Shown one piece after another: positions 36,173 through 44,944 of a DNA stretch of 64,000 nt. The translations under genes and the position numbers were made by a program. The notes below the pieces were generated by a model. That model saw only the letters and a list, made by a program, of their open reading frames with translations, searched no databases and was not told where the DNA came from. The stretch comes from Pelosinus fermentans JBW45 (GTDB taxonomy: Bacteria > Bacillota > Negativicutes > DSM-13327). The DNA is taken from assembly GCF_000271665.2 (NCBI RefSeq), contig NZ_CP010978.1, positions 4,246,501 through 4,310,500 on the forward strand. Direction: 5' to 3'. Every line of letters starts with the position of its first letter. Position 1 is the first letter of the stretch.

Positions 36173-36203
36173 GTAAGAAACCTCCTTATAATTCCAAGCT
36201 AAT

Positions 36204-37235
36204 TCAAGGGTATAACGCAACTTGCTTTAAGCCGCTGCCTTCGTCCAAACCAAACATTACATTTAAATTCTGTACAGCCTGACCTGCTGCACCTTTTACT
36301 AAATTATCAATCGCCGATACCACAATGACTCTGTTGGTACGAGAATCGATGTGCCAGCCTAAATCACAGAAATTAGACCCTCGCGTATGCTTCACAGCAG
36401 GATACCCGCCCCGTCCTAAGAGCCTGATAAAGAATTCTTGACCATACATCTCATAAAATGCCTGATCAACGTCTTCCGGTTTTACTCCTTCTTGCAAGGC
36501 AGCATAGCAAGTACTCAAGATTCCTCGTGACATGGGAATCAAATGAGGTGTAAAGCTGATCAGAGAATCCTGACCGGAAATCTCCTGTAATGCCTGTTCA
36601 ATCTCAGGTGTATGACGATGCCCTGCAATACTATAAGCTTTCAGATTTTCAGACATCTCTGCCATATGAACGTTCTGACTGAGTCCGCGTCCCGCACCGG
36701 AAACGCCTGATTTAGCATCTACTACAATATTTTTAGTATCAATTAAATGGGATTTTGCCAAAGGAGCCAAGGCTAAAATACTAGCCGTAGTATAACAACC
36801 TGCATTACCTACAATACTGGCCGTCTTGATTTGCTGACGATATAGTTCTGTCAGCCCATATACCGCACCGGAATTACGGTGAGTATGTTCTACTTTATAC
36901 CAAGCTTCATATATGGATTCATCACGAAAACGATAATCAGCTCCTAAATCAATCACTTTTATGCCTTGCTCTGCCAATGGTCTGCCAATTGCCATGGCAT
37001 GACCATGAGGCAAACCAATAAATACCGCCTGACTATCAGCAAATTGGTCAAGATCGTTCATGCTCGTTAATTTTTTATCATAAAACCCCGCCAGATGAGG
37101 ATATATTTCTGCAATGCTCGTACCCGTGTGACTTTCTGAGGTAATCGCAGCAACCTCTACTTCTGGATGATTGCTTAAAATACGTAATAATTCCGCTCCA
37201 GCATACCCTGTTGCACCGATAACGCTTACTTTCAT
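36204..37235 (-). CDS. argC: N-acetyl-gamma-glutamyl-phosphate reductase
   Basis: NADPH-dependent reduction of N-acetylglutamyl phosphate. 343 residues with an N-terminal Rossmann motif SVIGATGYAGAELLR and the active-site cysteine in VGNAGCYTTAS. First gene of the operon argCJBDFGH, so the whole arginine pathway from N-acetylglutamate is present here. An ArgR-like operator overlaps its promoter. Confidence 0.97.
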   Translation of the reverse strand: MKVSVIGATGYAGAELLRILSNHPEVEVAAITSESHTGTSIAEIYPHLAGFYDKKLTSMNDLDQFADSQAVFIGLPHGHAMAIGRPLAEQGIKVIDLGADYRFRDESIYEAWYKVEHTHRNSGAVYGLTELYRQQIKTASIVGNAGCYTTASILALAPLAKSHLIDTKNIVVDAKSGVSGAGRGLSQNVHMAEMSENLKAYSIAGHRHTPEIEQALQEISGQDSLISFTPHLIPMSRGILSTCYAALQEGVKPEDVDQAFYEMYGQEFFIRLLGRGGYPAVKHTRGSNFCDLGWHIDSRTNRVIVVSAIDNLVKGAAGQAVQNLNVMFGLDEGSGLKQVALYP

Positions 37236-37260
37236 TACCGTCCCCCCTTATAATGTTATA

Positions 37261-37290
37261 ATTATACATTATACATGCATAATAATGCAA
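37261..37290 (-). promoter_or_regulatory. arg operon promoter with ArgR-type operator
   Basis: On the minus strand TTGCAT (37285-37290) and TATAAT (37261-37266) are 18 bases apart, placing transcription start near 37254. A 14-base palindrome TGCATAATAATGCA (37276-37289) and an adjacent TGTATAATTATA-like half overlap this promoter. They match the TNNATWWWWATNNA shape of Firmicute ARG boxes, so repression by ArgR with arginine is likely. Confidence 0.65.
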
Positions 37291-37373
37291 TAACTTTTTT
37301 ACGCTACTTGCTCTTATTTCTCGAATGATTTAGGATGATCCTGTCCACCTTATTATTCTCTTTCATTATAAAA

Positions 37374-39689
37374 TCATGATTCGATTCTATTTTTTTCATC
37401 ACAAGCTCCCATGATCTCACAGAACTTTTCAATAAGCATAGGATCAAATTGTGTTCCTGCACAGCGTTTTAGTTCCTCAATTGCTTTGTCATGAGGCATA
37501 CCCTTGCGATAGGGACGATCATTTGTCATCGCATCATACGCATCGGCAATTGCAAGAATACGGCACTCAATGGGAATATCTTCACCTGCAATACCTAATG
37601 GATAGCCAGTGCCATCCCACCATTCCTGATGCTTCAAAATCCAATCGGCAATCGAAGTAAGATCCGGTGCGGATAAAGCAATCCGCTGACCGATTTCACA
37701 ATGCCTTCGCATTTCCATCGCTTCCTCAGGAGTGAGTGGCTCTTCCTTCATTAAAATTTTCTCCGATATACCTACCTTCCCAATATCATGAAATTGAGCT
37801 AAAAGACGCATATCACGTATTTTTCTTTCCGATAGACCCATTGCCTTAGCAAGACTTGATACCATATCCTGTAGGCGATCTCCGTGACCATCGATAATAA
37901 AATCCCGTTCTGCCAGAAGATTGACAACGGTTTGTACAATTGCACTGCGTGCCTTTTGTCCGCGGTGCAGCTTTTCTCGATACATATTATTATCTGCTTC
38001 TTTAAATAGCTCTCTCATCGTCATAGAAGGTCCGCTGCTGATAGCAAATCCGATGGATAAACTAACGGGTACATCCTGATTTGATTCATTATTCATCCGG
38101 ATTCCATTTTTTAATCGTTGACAAGCTTCTTCCATGTGCTCTCTTGTAATATTCTCCATAATTACAACAAATTCATCACCACCGACTCTTGATACCACAT
38201 CACCATCACGGAAGCTATTCTTAAAAATACTGGCAGCATTAATGAGCATTTGGTCGCCGCTTTCATGACCCAATGTATCATTTACTAATTTTAAGCCATC
38301 CAAATCACATACCATTAAGCCGACTACCCCACTGCGGCGCATGTCTAAGCGTCGTATTTCTTCTTCAAAATAGGATCTGGCATATAGCCCTGTAAGTGAA
38401 TCGTGGAAGGTCACATAGCGCAGTCGCTCTTCTGTTTTCTTGCGCTCTGATATGTCATGAGCAATAATAAAGAAAAATTGTTTTGTCCGCAAGCCAATGA
38501 GAGTCATGCGAACTTCCACATCTCGAATCTCCCCATTGGCTAGTCGATGCTTAAACTCCCACTGTCCGCTTTTTTCCTGAAATGCTTTCGTAAGCACCTC
38601 TCGTAATTCAGTTGTGGAAAGAAGATTAAGATGAGTGATCTTCATTTGTTTAAAGGTTTCTAGTGAGTAGCCATAGAATTTTTGAGCAGCTTCATTGGCA
38701 TTTAAAATGTCGTAGGTCTCTGGGTCCACAAGATACATGATGACCTCTTGTTTGGTAAACATTTGCCGAAATTGCTCTTCGCTTTCTATTAAACTTTCTT
38801 CACTGCAATGAAGGGATGTTTGGACTTCTCGATAATAAATTAAAAACCATACTAATGCAGCGGAGCAAATCGCTAGGAATCCGCCAACCAGCCAAATCCA
38901 GATAAAGGCTGGGCTATATCGTTCCCAGCCTTTAGTTGGTACAGCAGCTAACTGCCAAAGGCCATTGGAAACTTTTACATTTACAATCACTGGATTTTCT
39001 AAGAAGATTCCTTCCTCACCCCAAAAGACTCCGCCATCTTTACCAAGTCCATCACGACCGCGTACAGCAAACTTCAGCATAGACGACTGATCATATAGTC
39101 CGGCTTCTGCAAACAATCGTTCTTGAGACAAGGCTAAGCTAACCTGTCCCCAATAAACCGCTTCGGTTTTACCTTGGGGAGTCCAATAAATGGGCGTACG
39201 ACTAACAAGTCCTACTCCACCTTCAATCAGCTGAATGGGACCTGCAATGATCATACTTCTACTCTCTATCACCTGCTGCAACGCTCTATTTTGATCTGGC
39301 AGTAAAGACAAATCGATTCCAATCATTTTTTCGTTACCATCCAAAGGATAGATGTGAGTAATTTTATTGTTCTGAATTAAGGTAAAATTATTTATTCCAG
39401 AAAGTTGAGGCATAAATTCTGCACCAAACCGATTCACCTCTTCTTGGGTAATCTTGTGCTGAGGATCCATTTCAAGGCGAGTCAATATAAAAGCAATGAG
39501 TCCCTTTTCAAGAAACAGCCTCGCATACAATCCACCTTCTAATCTAGCCTGGCTAGCTCTCAACTGACCTAACACTTCTGCCCGGACCTTTTCTTGATAT
39601 TGCTGTTGTTCACTCTTTGTAAAAACATACACGCCAAAAAGAATGGTAGCCATAGTTAGGAAAGCTAAAAAAGAAGCTTTTAGTTTCAT
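37374..39689 (-). CDS. CHASE-PAS-GGDEF-HD-GYP cyclic-di-GMP protein
   Basis: A 771-residue sensor with both c-di-GMP synthetic and degradative domains. An N-terminal helix (about 5-23), a periplasmic CHASE-like domain (to about 260), a second helix (about 263-287), PAS (about 305-420), GGDEF (about 430-590, with intact GGDEF motif in RVGGDEFVVIM) and HD-GYP (about 600-765, with HDIGK and WDGTGYP) follow in order. Both catalytic signatures appear intact, so it could make or break c-di-GMP according to the sensed ligand. The start ATG has TGGAGG five bases upstream. It is a single gene beyond the arg operon. Confidence 0.93.
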   Translation of the reverse strand: MKLKASFLAFLTMATILFGVYVFTKSEQQQYQEKVRAEVLGQLRASQARLEGGLYARLFLEKGLIAFILTRLEMDPQHKITQEEVNRFGAEFMPQLSGINNFTLIQNNKITHIYPLDGNEKMIGIDLSLLPDQNRALQQVIESRSMIIAGPIQLIEGGVGLVSRTPIYWTPQGKTEAVYWGQVSLALSQERLFAEAGLYDQSSMLKFAVRGRDGLGKDGGVFWGEEGIFLENPVIVNVKVSNGLWQLAAVPTKGWERYSPAFIWIWLVGGFLAICSAALVWFLIYYREVQTSLHCSEESLIESEEQFRQMFTKQEVIMYLVDPETYDILNANEAAQKFYGYSLETFKQMKITHLNLLSTTELREVLTKAFQEKSGQWEFKHRLANGEIRDVEVRMTLIGLRTKQFFFIIAHDISERKKTEERLRYVTFHDSLTGLYARSYFEEEIRRLDMRRSGVVGLMVCDLDGLKLVNDTLGHESGDQMLINAASIFKNSFRDGDVVSRVGGDEFVVIMENITREHMEEACQRLKNGIRMNNESNQDVPVSLSIGFAISSGPSMTMRELFKEADNNMYREKLHRGQKARSAIVQTVVNLLAERDFIIDGHGDRLQDMVSSLAKAMGLSERKIRDMRLLAQFHDIGKVGISEKILMKEEPLTPEEAMEMRRHCEIGQRIALSAPDLTSIADWILKHQEWWDGTGYPLGIAGEDIPIECRILAIADAYDAMTNDRPYRKGMPHDKAIEELKRCAGTQFDPMLIEKFCEIMGACDEKNRIES

Positions 39690-40042
39690 TTTCGCCTCCA
39701 CAACAATTTATAGTCTCTGCTGTCATTTAAATCGAAAGTTAAGGTCACGACGTTTGATAGAATATTGATAGAATTAATAAGCTGTCGCACCATAAGCTCT
39801 ATTTTCGACAATTTTCCCTAAAACCCTGCGTTTTTTTCAGGCAAAAAAATAGTATGCCATTGGTTTTATTCTCATGAAAATGAAGGAACCACTCTACATG
39901 AAGAGTAGTTCCTAAACTGAAATTTATCATATGTGTTATACAATAAACTAAAAGTATCCGTGCTTCATACTTCATATCAACTACTAGCCATTATTATACA
40001 ATATCTTCCTAGGCAATGACAAATATAAGTGATAAATCGATT
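39690..40042. other. Intergenic region with an imperfect hairpin
   Basis: No gene seen in 353 bases. An imperfect stem AGGAAC-C-ACTCT / AGAGT-A-GTTCCT at 39884-39913 may end the ybaK transcript. The rest is AT-rich and holds the promoter region of the CHASE-GGDEF gene, in which no clear elements could be picked out. Confidence 0.45.
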
Positions 40043-40501
40043 TTAACAACAAACGTCGATAATTTTGGCTCCTGTAATTTCACATAAACGATCTGGCCTC
40101 ACAGGCAGGGCAGAATTAGCAGTCCCTGCAGCTGCATACACCGTATCAAAATCCCATAAACTTTGATCGAGATACAAGGGAATATCGCTTATTAACCCAA
40201 TCGGTGATACACCACCTGGTAAAAAACCAGTAGCATCTTCCACTGTCTTCGCATCTGCAAAACGAATTTTTCTAACCTCTAATTCTTTGGCTAATTTTTT
40301 TGTATTGATCTTCTTATCTCCACAAGTTACTACTAATACAGGTTGTCCATCTGCAAGAAATACCAAGGTTTTAGCAATTTGTGCTGGCGCAACTCCTAAT
40401 GCCTGAGCAGCTAAATCCGCTGTATGCGTACTTTTATCAAATAAAACTATTTCTAAGTCAGGATAGTGACTTACGAATTCTTTAACACGTTCTAATGACA
40501 T
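40043..40501 (-). CDS. YbaK/ProX-family aminoacyl-tRNA deacylase
   Basis: A 152-residue single-domain YbaK protein. The family clears mischarged tRNA (for example Cys-tRNA-Pro or Ala-tRNA-Pro). The conserved lysine lies in AQIAKTLVFL, and the GGVSPIGL turn and the SLWDFDTVYAAAGTANSALPV segment are typical. The ATG at 40501 has GGAG ten bases upstream; a longer frame begins 17 codons earlier but without support. Confidence 0.9.
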   Translation of the reverse strand: MSLERVKEFVSHYPDLEIVLFDKSTHTADLAAQALGVAPAQIAKTLVFLADGQPVLVVTCGDKKINTKKLAKELEVRKIRFADAKTVEDATGFLPGGVSPIGLISDIPLYLDQSLWDFDTVYAAAGTANSALPVRPDRLCEITGAKIIDVCC

Positions 40502-40621
40502 CGCTTCTTCTCTCCTTTTATAAGCAACAACATGAGCAGGCGTCCAAATCATTTTTTAATGATTATATAAAAAATAAATTCCTGCATTATATTGTATCAT
40601 ATACCTTTATTTTCATTATAG

Positions 40622-40658
40622 CAAATACTCTATAATCTAAAAGATTATAGAGTATTTG
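40622..40658 (-). terminator. AT-rich 17-bp hairpin after the LigB-domain gene
   Basis: Perfect stem CAAATACTCTATAATCT and complement with a 3-base loop, 30 bases past the stop codon of the LigB-like gene. No T-run follows. It is likely a terminator or 3'-end stabiliser. Confidence 0.6.
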
Positions 40659-40688
40659 ACCGCCATTTCCATATTTCCTTCTCCATTC

Positions 40689-41546
40689 TCAATGCTTTGT
40701 ACTGGGTGTCTCTTTTGGCTTGTGTTGAAGGGTGATTAAGGATACACCGTAGCCAATACCAAGGGGTGCCTCATAGGATAGGGTTTCTCCTGTAGCATTA
40801 AGACCACCCACCACTCCCATTAGGAAAAAGATCGACCGCAAGCTGCATTCTTTTGCAGCAGCTACTACCTCTCGGTCCATTTGTAATAGTGCTTTTATAT
40901 TTAGCTTTTCAACTGCCTCCATAACCTTGTGGTCAAATTCACGCCCCTTAGCATGATCACTTAATGCATCATCGGCTGGTACGCAATGAGACAAGTTACC
41001 AGAGGCAATGACTGCAACCCGTTTATCTACAGATCCAATCGCAGCTTGCACAGCTTTGCCAAAGGTATACACTTCTTCATAGGATAACATCCCTACTGAA
41101 ATATGTACTAATTGCCCTTTAAACCCGGCTTTCGTCAAGTAATAGAGAGGTACGAGTGCTCCATGATCTAATTCTAAACGGATTCCACGATTCTTGGCTT
41201 CATCATCCGTCAATTCGACGATATTCACACCTAAGCGATCGGCTTTTTTTAATATATGTCGCACAAGTAATCCATCTGTTTCAAATCCTAGAACAACATC
41301 AGGAGTACCAAAAGCGGCAAAGCTTCCTTTAAGCCTGGGATGAACACTGATACTTACAGCATCTTCAAACGCAGGACCATGGGGTGTAATTAAAATAATC
41401 GTTTGAGGATTGTATTCCTTAATCTTTTTTGCAGCTTCCGTAGCAGCAGCAATTGTATTTTTTATTTTATCCAGCTCGCCATTCCCCACTTCAGGAATCA
41501 TACTAGAAGGATGAGGCATAAGAGCACAAATTTCTAAATTTTTCAT
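40689..41546 (-). CDS. LigB-fold (class III extradiol dioxygenase-like) protein
   Basis: A 285-residue protein with the LigB fold seen in AmmeMemoRadiSam and DODA-type proteins. N-terminal ALMPHPSSMIPEVG, the ITPHGPAF metal-ligand segment, LELDHGALVPLYYL and VIASGNLSHCVPADDA carry the conserved histidines. In many bacteria this domain is fused to an AMMECR1 domain; here it stands alone, and no AMMECR1, Memo or radical-SAM partner is in the window. Aromatic ring cleavage is not implied. It is expressed alone or with the amidase. Confidence 0.85.
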   Translation of the reverse strand: MKNLEICALMPHPSSMIPEVGNGELDKIKNTIAAATEAAKKIKEYNPQTIILITPHGPAFEDAVSISVHPRLKGSFAAFGTPDVVLGFETDGLLVRHILKKADRLGVNIVELTDDEAKNRGIRLELDHGALVPLYYLTKAGFKGQLVHISVGMLSYEEVYTFGKAVQAAIGSVDKRVAVIASGNLSHCVPADDALSDHAKGREFDHKVMEAVEKLNIKALLQMDREVVAAAKECSLRSIFFLMGVVGGLNATGETLSYEAPLGIGYGVSLITLQHKPKETPSTKH

Positions 41547-41677
41547 ATAACGCTCCTTTTCGTCTTTAGAAAATACTAATCATCGCCTGAATCTACCATG
41601 CATCTTAAACATCACGTCCAAAGGATACGCGCAGCTGTAACCACTGCTAAAATTGATCTCTCCTGCACTACTCTTCT

Positions 41678-42406
41678 TTATCTTGCCGCATTTTTATAGA
41701 AATGATACGCCAATGCCTTTGCAATATTCTCCACCATCTTCTGTTGGTATTGATCATCTGCCAATAAAGATGCTTCTTCCTGATTGGTTAAATATCCTGC
41801 TTCAACTAACACACCTGGTATATTGATTTCATTCAATAATAAAATGTGCAAATCCTCTTTTACCTGACGTTTATTTCCTGGGGGAAACTCTTTTAATACA
41901 TGCTGCAACCGTGTTGCTAATGCCTTATTCATTTCAAATTTAGGATTATAAAATACTTGTGCACCTGATAAACTAGCTCCTCGATATGCATTGCAATGAA
42001 TGCTTACATACAGCTCTGCACCTGAATGATTAATGATTTTAGCACGTTCTAATAAATCATTGCGTTTACCGCCCTTACCTTTCGTATAATAATCCACATC
42101 GGTTTCTCTTGTGAGTATAACCTTCGCTCCATATTGCTGCAGAAGGCTCGCTAATTTTGTAGAAATGGTTAAGGTAATCTCTTTCTCATCTACGTTATTC
42201 GCATTTGCCCCACTATCAATGCCACCGTGCCCAGGATCAAGCGCAATCGTATGCCCAGCCAACACTGACATGTCCACATTTTCGAAATCATCGCCTATTA
42301 TATACTGCATTGCTAAAAAATGAAGTACAACCATAGTAACGCTTAACATGATGACTCTCTTCACACTGGCTTTTCGAACCAAAATGAGTCTCATATACAC
42401 GAACAA
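41678..42406 (-). CDS. cwlD: N-acetylmuramoyl-L-alanine amidase (CwlD-like)
   Basis: Zinc amidase of the Amidase_3 family: IALDPGHGGIDSGA (Zn His), VDEKEITLTIS (Zn Glu), VSIHCNAYR (Zn His) and GVLVEAGYLTN with the catalytic Glu. One N-terminal transmembrane helix at about 17-35 makes it a surface protein. CwlD in spore formers prepares muramic-delta-lactam in spore cortex, so the gene suggests a sporulating cell; other amidases of this size exist. The start is uncertain: TTG at 42406, GTG at 42400 or ATG at 42394, with GGGAG best spaced for the GTG. Confidence 0.85.
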   Translation of the reverse strand: MFVYMRLILVRKASVKRVIMLSVTMVVLHFLAMQYIIGDDFENVDMSVLAGHTIALDPGHGGIDSGANANNVDEKEITLTISTKLASLLQQYGAKVILTRETDVDYYTKGKGGKRNDLLERAKIINHSGAELYVSIHCNAYRGASLSGAQVFYNPKFEMNKALATRLQHVLKEFPPGNKRQVKEDLHILLLNEINIPGVLVEAGYLTNQEEASLLADDQYQQKMVENIAKALAYHFYKNAAR

Positions 42407-42592
42407 CTCCCTGCTTTCAAAAACTCCTCTATCCGATGACTAAGCCGCTCTAAGAATAAGGATAAGTGCGACCAATCAAGTCTTCTTTATATCCTTATGC
42501 TTCCCTTTTTAGAATTATACAAGGAAAGCATATATAGCCAAACCCCATATAGTGAGGTAAAATAACACTAATGACATATAAGGAGGCTACCA

Positions 42593-43357
42593 ATGAGGTT
42601 TCGTAGATTGATATTACTATCGATACTATTATTTGCTCTATCCTTTGGATGGGCTGGCGGCACCGATTACATAACGGGACTTCTCCCTGCGCTCCCCTCA
42701 TCCCAAAGAATAGCTACTCATTTAGCAAGTTCATGGGAACGCACCTATCGCATGATTGCCCTAAAAAGTGCTGTCAATGAAAAACTCAATAAGACAAATT
42801 ATATTACCATACAATATATTCCTCTAGTCATGCAGCAAAGTATTATTGCAGTAGAAGACAACCGGTTTTACCGCCATTACGGCTTTGATATTGAAGGTAT
42901 CCTAAGAGCCATGTTAGTCAATATGCAAGCAGGAGGCTTCTCTGAAGGCGGCAGTACGATCACACAGCAACTGATTAAGAACTTATTTCTTACCCAAGAA
43001 AAAACCTATGGCCGCAAGGCCGAAGAATTTATTCTCGCCATGAATATGGAACTGCGGTATTCAAAGGAAGAAATCTTAGAAATGTATTTGAATACCATTT
43101 ACTTTGGATCTGGTGCCTATGGCATAGGGGATGCAGCAAAAATTTACTTTGACAAAGCGCCTGTTAATCTTACGTTAGCAGAATGTTCTTTATTAGCAGG
43201 TCTCCCCACCGCTCCTTCCCTTAATTCTCCATACGTGGATTTTAATGCAGCAAAACAAAGACAAGCCATTGTGCTATCTGCAATGGCGCGGCAAGGATAT
43301 ATCGGTCCCCAAACAGCAGAAGAAGCAAGACTTACGCCGATTAAACTGGCGAAGTAA
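42593..43357 (+). CDS. Monofunctional peptidoglycan glycosyltransferase (GT51)
   Basis: Single-domain transglycosylase of 254 residues: one N-terminal signal-anchor helix, then the GT51 domain with the catalytic Glu in SIIAVEDNRFYRHYGFD and GGSTITQQLIKNLFL, RKAEEFILAMNMELRYSKEEILEMYLN, and YFGSGAYGIGDAAK. It polymerises lipid II into glycan strands but lacks a transpeptidase domain. It is the main plus-strand gene in this half of the window and is divergent from the amidase. AAGGAGG lies before the ATG. Confidence 0.93.
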   Translation: MRFRRLILLSILLFALSFGWAGGTDYITGLLPALPSSQRIATHLASSWERTYRMIALKSAVNEKLNKTNYITIQYIPLVMQQSIIAVEDNRFYRHYGFDIEGILRAMLVNMQAGGFSEGGSTITQQLIKNLFLTQEKTYGRKAEEFILAMNMELRYSKEEILEMYLNTIYFGSGAYGIGDAAKIYFDKAPVNLTLAECSLLAGLPTAPSLNSPYVDFNAAKQRQAIVLSAMARQGYIGPQTAEEARLTPIKLAK

Positions 43358-43421
43358 TTGATGTTTTTTACACTATTCTTTGCAATCAGCAAAATAAAAA
43401 ACTAAAATATATTAAACGAGT

Positions 43422-43452
43422 GGAATCACAAAGACGCAAAGGACACAAAGTG
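43422..43452. repeat. Half copy of the CACAAAG/CACAGAG palindromic repeat (R1)
   Basis: GGAATCACAAAGACGCAAAG followed by GACACAAAGTGAT. This is one arm of the intergenic palindromic family seen complete at 44663, 48359, 50755 and 53395. The second arm is missing and a terminator follows immediately. Confidence 0.6.
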
Positions 43453-43461
43453 ATCTAAAAA

Positions 43462-43488
43462 AAAAAAGAGGCCAACGGCCTCTTTTTT
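43462..43488. terminator. Terminator of the secreted unknown gene
   Basis: Stem GAGGCC / GGCCTC, with extra A-T pairs to both sides, and long A and T tracts around it, so it works on both strands: for the minus-strand gene at 43487 and the plus-strand transglycosylase. Confidence 0.9.
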
Positions 43489-44143
43489 AGTTAAAATAAT
43501 TTTTGATAGGTTTCCATTCTGGGTTGCTTGTATCCATATTGTCATGTACTGTCGTGCGTGAAGCGCGTTCAATGATAAATTCCCTAATATATGTATCTTC
43601 ATCAATATTCTCAATATCTTTAATCAGACGACCTTCATCTTGGATGTTGAAGGCAACCAATGTATAATATTTACCGCCTGACAATTCTCTAATGAGTATG
43701 CCCATACCTACAGGGGACTCCCCTTCTTGGAAATTTCGGCTTATTGAGCTGTGAGTTGCAAAAAAATTAGCTTTTGGTGCTTTTGTCAAAGCATATACTT
43801 CGGGGAAGTATAATTTAAACTCTTTAATTGTAATTGGCATATCTGGAGTAAACCGCTGGGCTGCCACTACTGCATCAGGCTTATTATTTGCATACATGAC
43901 TTCCATCTGTACACCTATTCCATTGCGGCTAAAAGAATAACGATACGATGCAGCTTTTGCTTTTTTAAAACCTTTTTCGTCCCAATCGGCTCTTGTCCAC
44001 AACTGATTGTCAGAATCAATCACCAAGCGATAATCTCCATATTGTTGTTGAATCGAAACTTTGTTGTCATCCAAGCTAGCAAAAGCTACGCTAGAAAGCA
44101 TCAACAACATTGAAAAAACTAGCATTACTATGATTTTTCTCAT
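43487..44143 (-). CDS. Secreted protein of unknown function
   Basis: 218 residues with a clear signal peptide (basic MRKIIV, hydrophobic core, AFA cleavage site near residue 22). The mature part has no motif I recognise; it is mixed alpha/beta, rich in charged residues and with no cysteines. It may be periplasmic. A promoter is well placed 150 bases upstream (44301-44330). Lower confidence would apply to any functional label, but the coding call is firm given the signal sequence, terminator and promoter. Confidence 0.85.
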   Translation of the reverse strand: MRKIIVMLVFSMLLMLSSVAFASLDDNKVSIQQQYGDYRLVIDSDNQLWTRADWDEKGFKKAKAASYRYSFSRNGIGVQMEVMYANNKPDAVVAAQRFTPDMPITIKEFKLYFPEVYALTKAPKANFFATHSSISRNFQEGESPVGMGILIRELSGGKYYTLVAFNIQDEGRLIKDIENIDEDTYIREFIIERASRTTVHDNMDTSNPEWKPIKNYFN

Positions 44144-44268
44144 AAACTAACCCCTTCCATTCTTATATCATTACTCTTTATTATTATACCTTACCTGCCA
44201 TATTTCCTGCTACACAGAAGAAAAACACTCCTACATCTCGATGATGTAACTCTTCAACCCTATTCAGT

Positions 44269-44330
44269 TTTTGGGAGAGTTATGACCTCTCCCAAAAGGT
44301 ATTATACCAAAAGCTGGTTGGATTTTCCAA
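44269..44330 (-). promoter_or_regulatory. Promoter and 5' hairpin of the secreted unknown gene
   Basis: TTGGAA (44325-44330) and TATAAT (44301-44306) are 18 bases apart on the minus strand. Transcription would start near 44294, at the edge of an 11-bp stem TTTTGGGAGAG / CTCTCCCAAAA (44269-44297). This gives a leader of about 150 bases with a possible stabilising 5' hairpin. Confidence 0.55.
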
Positions 44331-44385
44331 CGGCTTTTTTCTTTTATTATGCAGAGTGTCCCCTTCTATAAAATAAAAAAATAAC

Positions 44386-44414
44386 CGCCTTACTTCATTA
44401 AAAAAAGCAAGGCG
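44386..44414 (-). terminator. Terminator of the 32-residue membrane protein gene
   Basis: Stem CGCCTT / AAGGCG around an AT-rich loop, followed on the minus strand by GTTATTTTTTTATTTT. Confidence 0.75.
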
Positions 44415-44443
44415 AATTTTAATAATAAGAGCAAATACTGTCT

Positions 44444-44542
44444 TTAAACGCGATCCGAATGAGTTAGCCAATAGATACACAAAGCAGTTACTACGATGAT
44501 AATAAGTCCTACTTCAAGCGCATCAGGCACATCCAGCCACAT
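44444..44542 (-). CDS. Small single-pass membrane protein, 32 residues
   Basis: ATG at 44542 preceded by GGAGGGGAGAGA, ending TAA at 44444, and followed by an intrinsic terminator. The sequence has a short acidic N-terminus (MWLDVPDALEV), a hydrophobic helix GLIIIVVTALCIYWL and a short polar tail. It would insert as a single-span protein. The ribosome-binding site, terminator and clean helix make a real small gene likely. Function unknown. Confidence 0.65.
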   Translation of the reverse strand: MWLDVPDALEVGLIIIVVTALCIYWLTHSDRV

Positions 44543-44662
44543 TCTCTCCCCTCCATTATTTTGAATCCCCTTCTTATATACATACTTTATTTATCATTTT
44601 TTATAACGTAATCTTCAAATAAAAAACAACGCCTTTAAAGTCATACTCGTATAAAGCAATTG

Positions 44663-44719
44663 GAACCACAAAGACGCAAAGGGGTTTTATTTATTTTTTT
44701 GTGCATTCCTTTGTGGTTC
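44663..44719. repeat. Palindromic intergenic repeat (R2)
   Basis: Terminal arms GAACCACAAAG / CTTTGTGGTTC, perfect over 11 bases, enclose about 35 bases including ACGCAAAGG. Second member of the CACAAAG/CACAGAG family. Confidence 0.8.
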
Positions 44720-44881
44720 ATAATATCTGACCTTTTCCGCACCTAAAAACTTATACTTTCTATGCTTATAAAAAGGGCCGCCCATAAGCGTTTTTTTTGT
44801 TTCACATAATTTCACTCTGTTTTATATGATAGATAATTATGGAATATAACGAATCGGTACAAAATGAATACTCCTGAATAT

Positions 44882-44935
44882 ATTAGGAGTATTAACACTG
44901 AAGGATTAGGAGTATTAACACTGAAGGATTAGGAG
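44882..44935 (+). repeat. Tandem 23-bp repeat containing ribosome-binding-like AGGAG
   Basis: Two exact copies of ATTAGGAGTATTAACACTGAAGG plus a third partial copy (ATTAGGAG) that forms the ribosome-binding site of the gene at 44945. The duplication therefore puts three AGGAG motifs in front of one start codon. Confidence 0.9.
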
Positions 44936-44944
44936 GGAAAGCCA

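Noticed and set aside
44280-44480. A minus-strand frame of 66 codons overlapping the 32-residue gene
   Set aside because: It runs through two hairpins and a promoter and has no ribosome-binding site; the 32-residue frame has all the expected signals instead.
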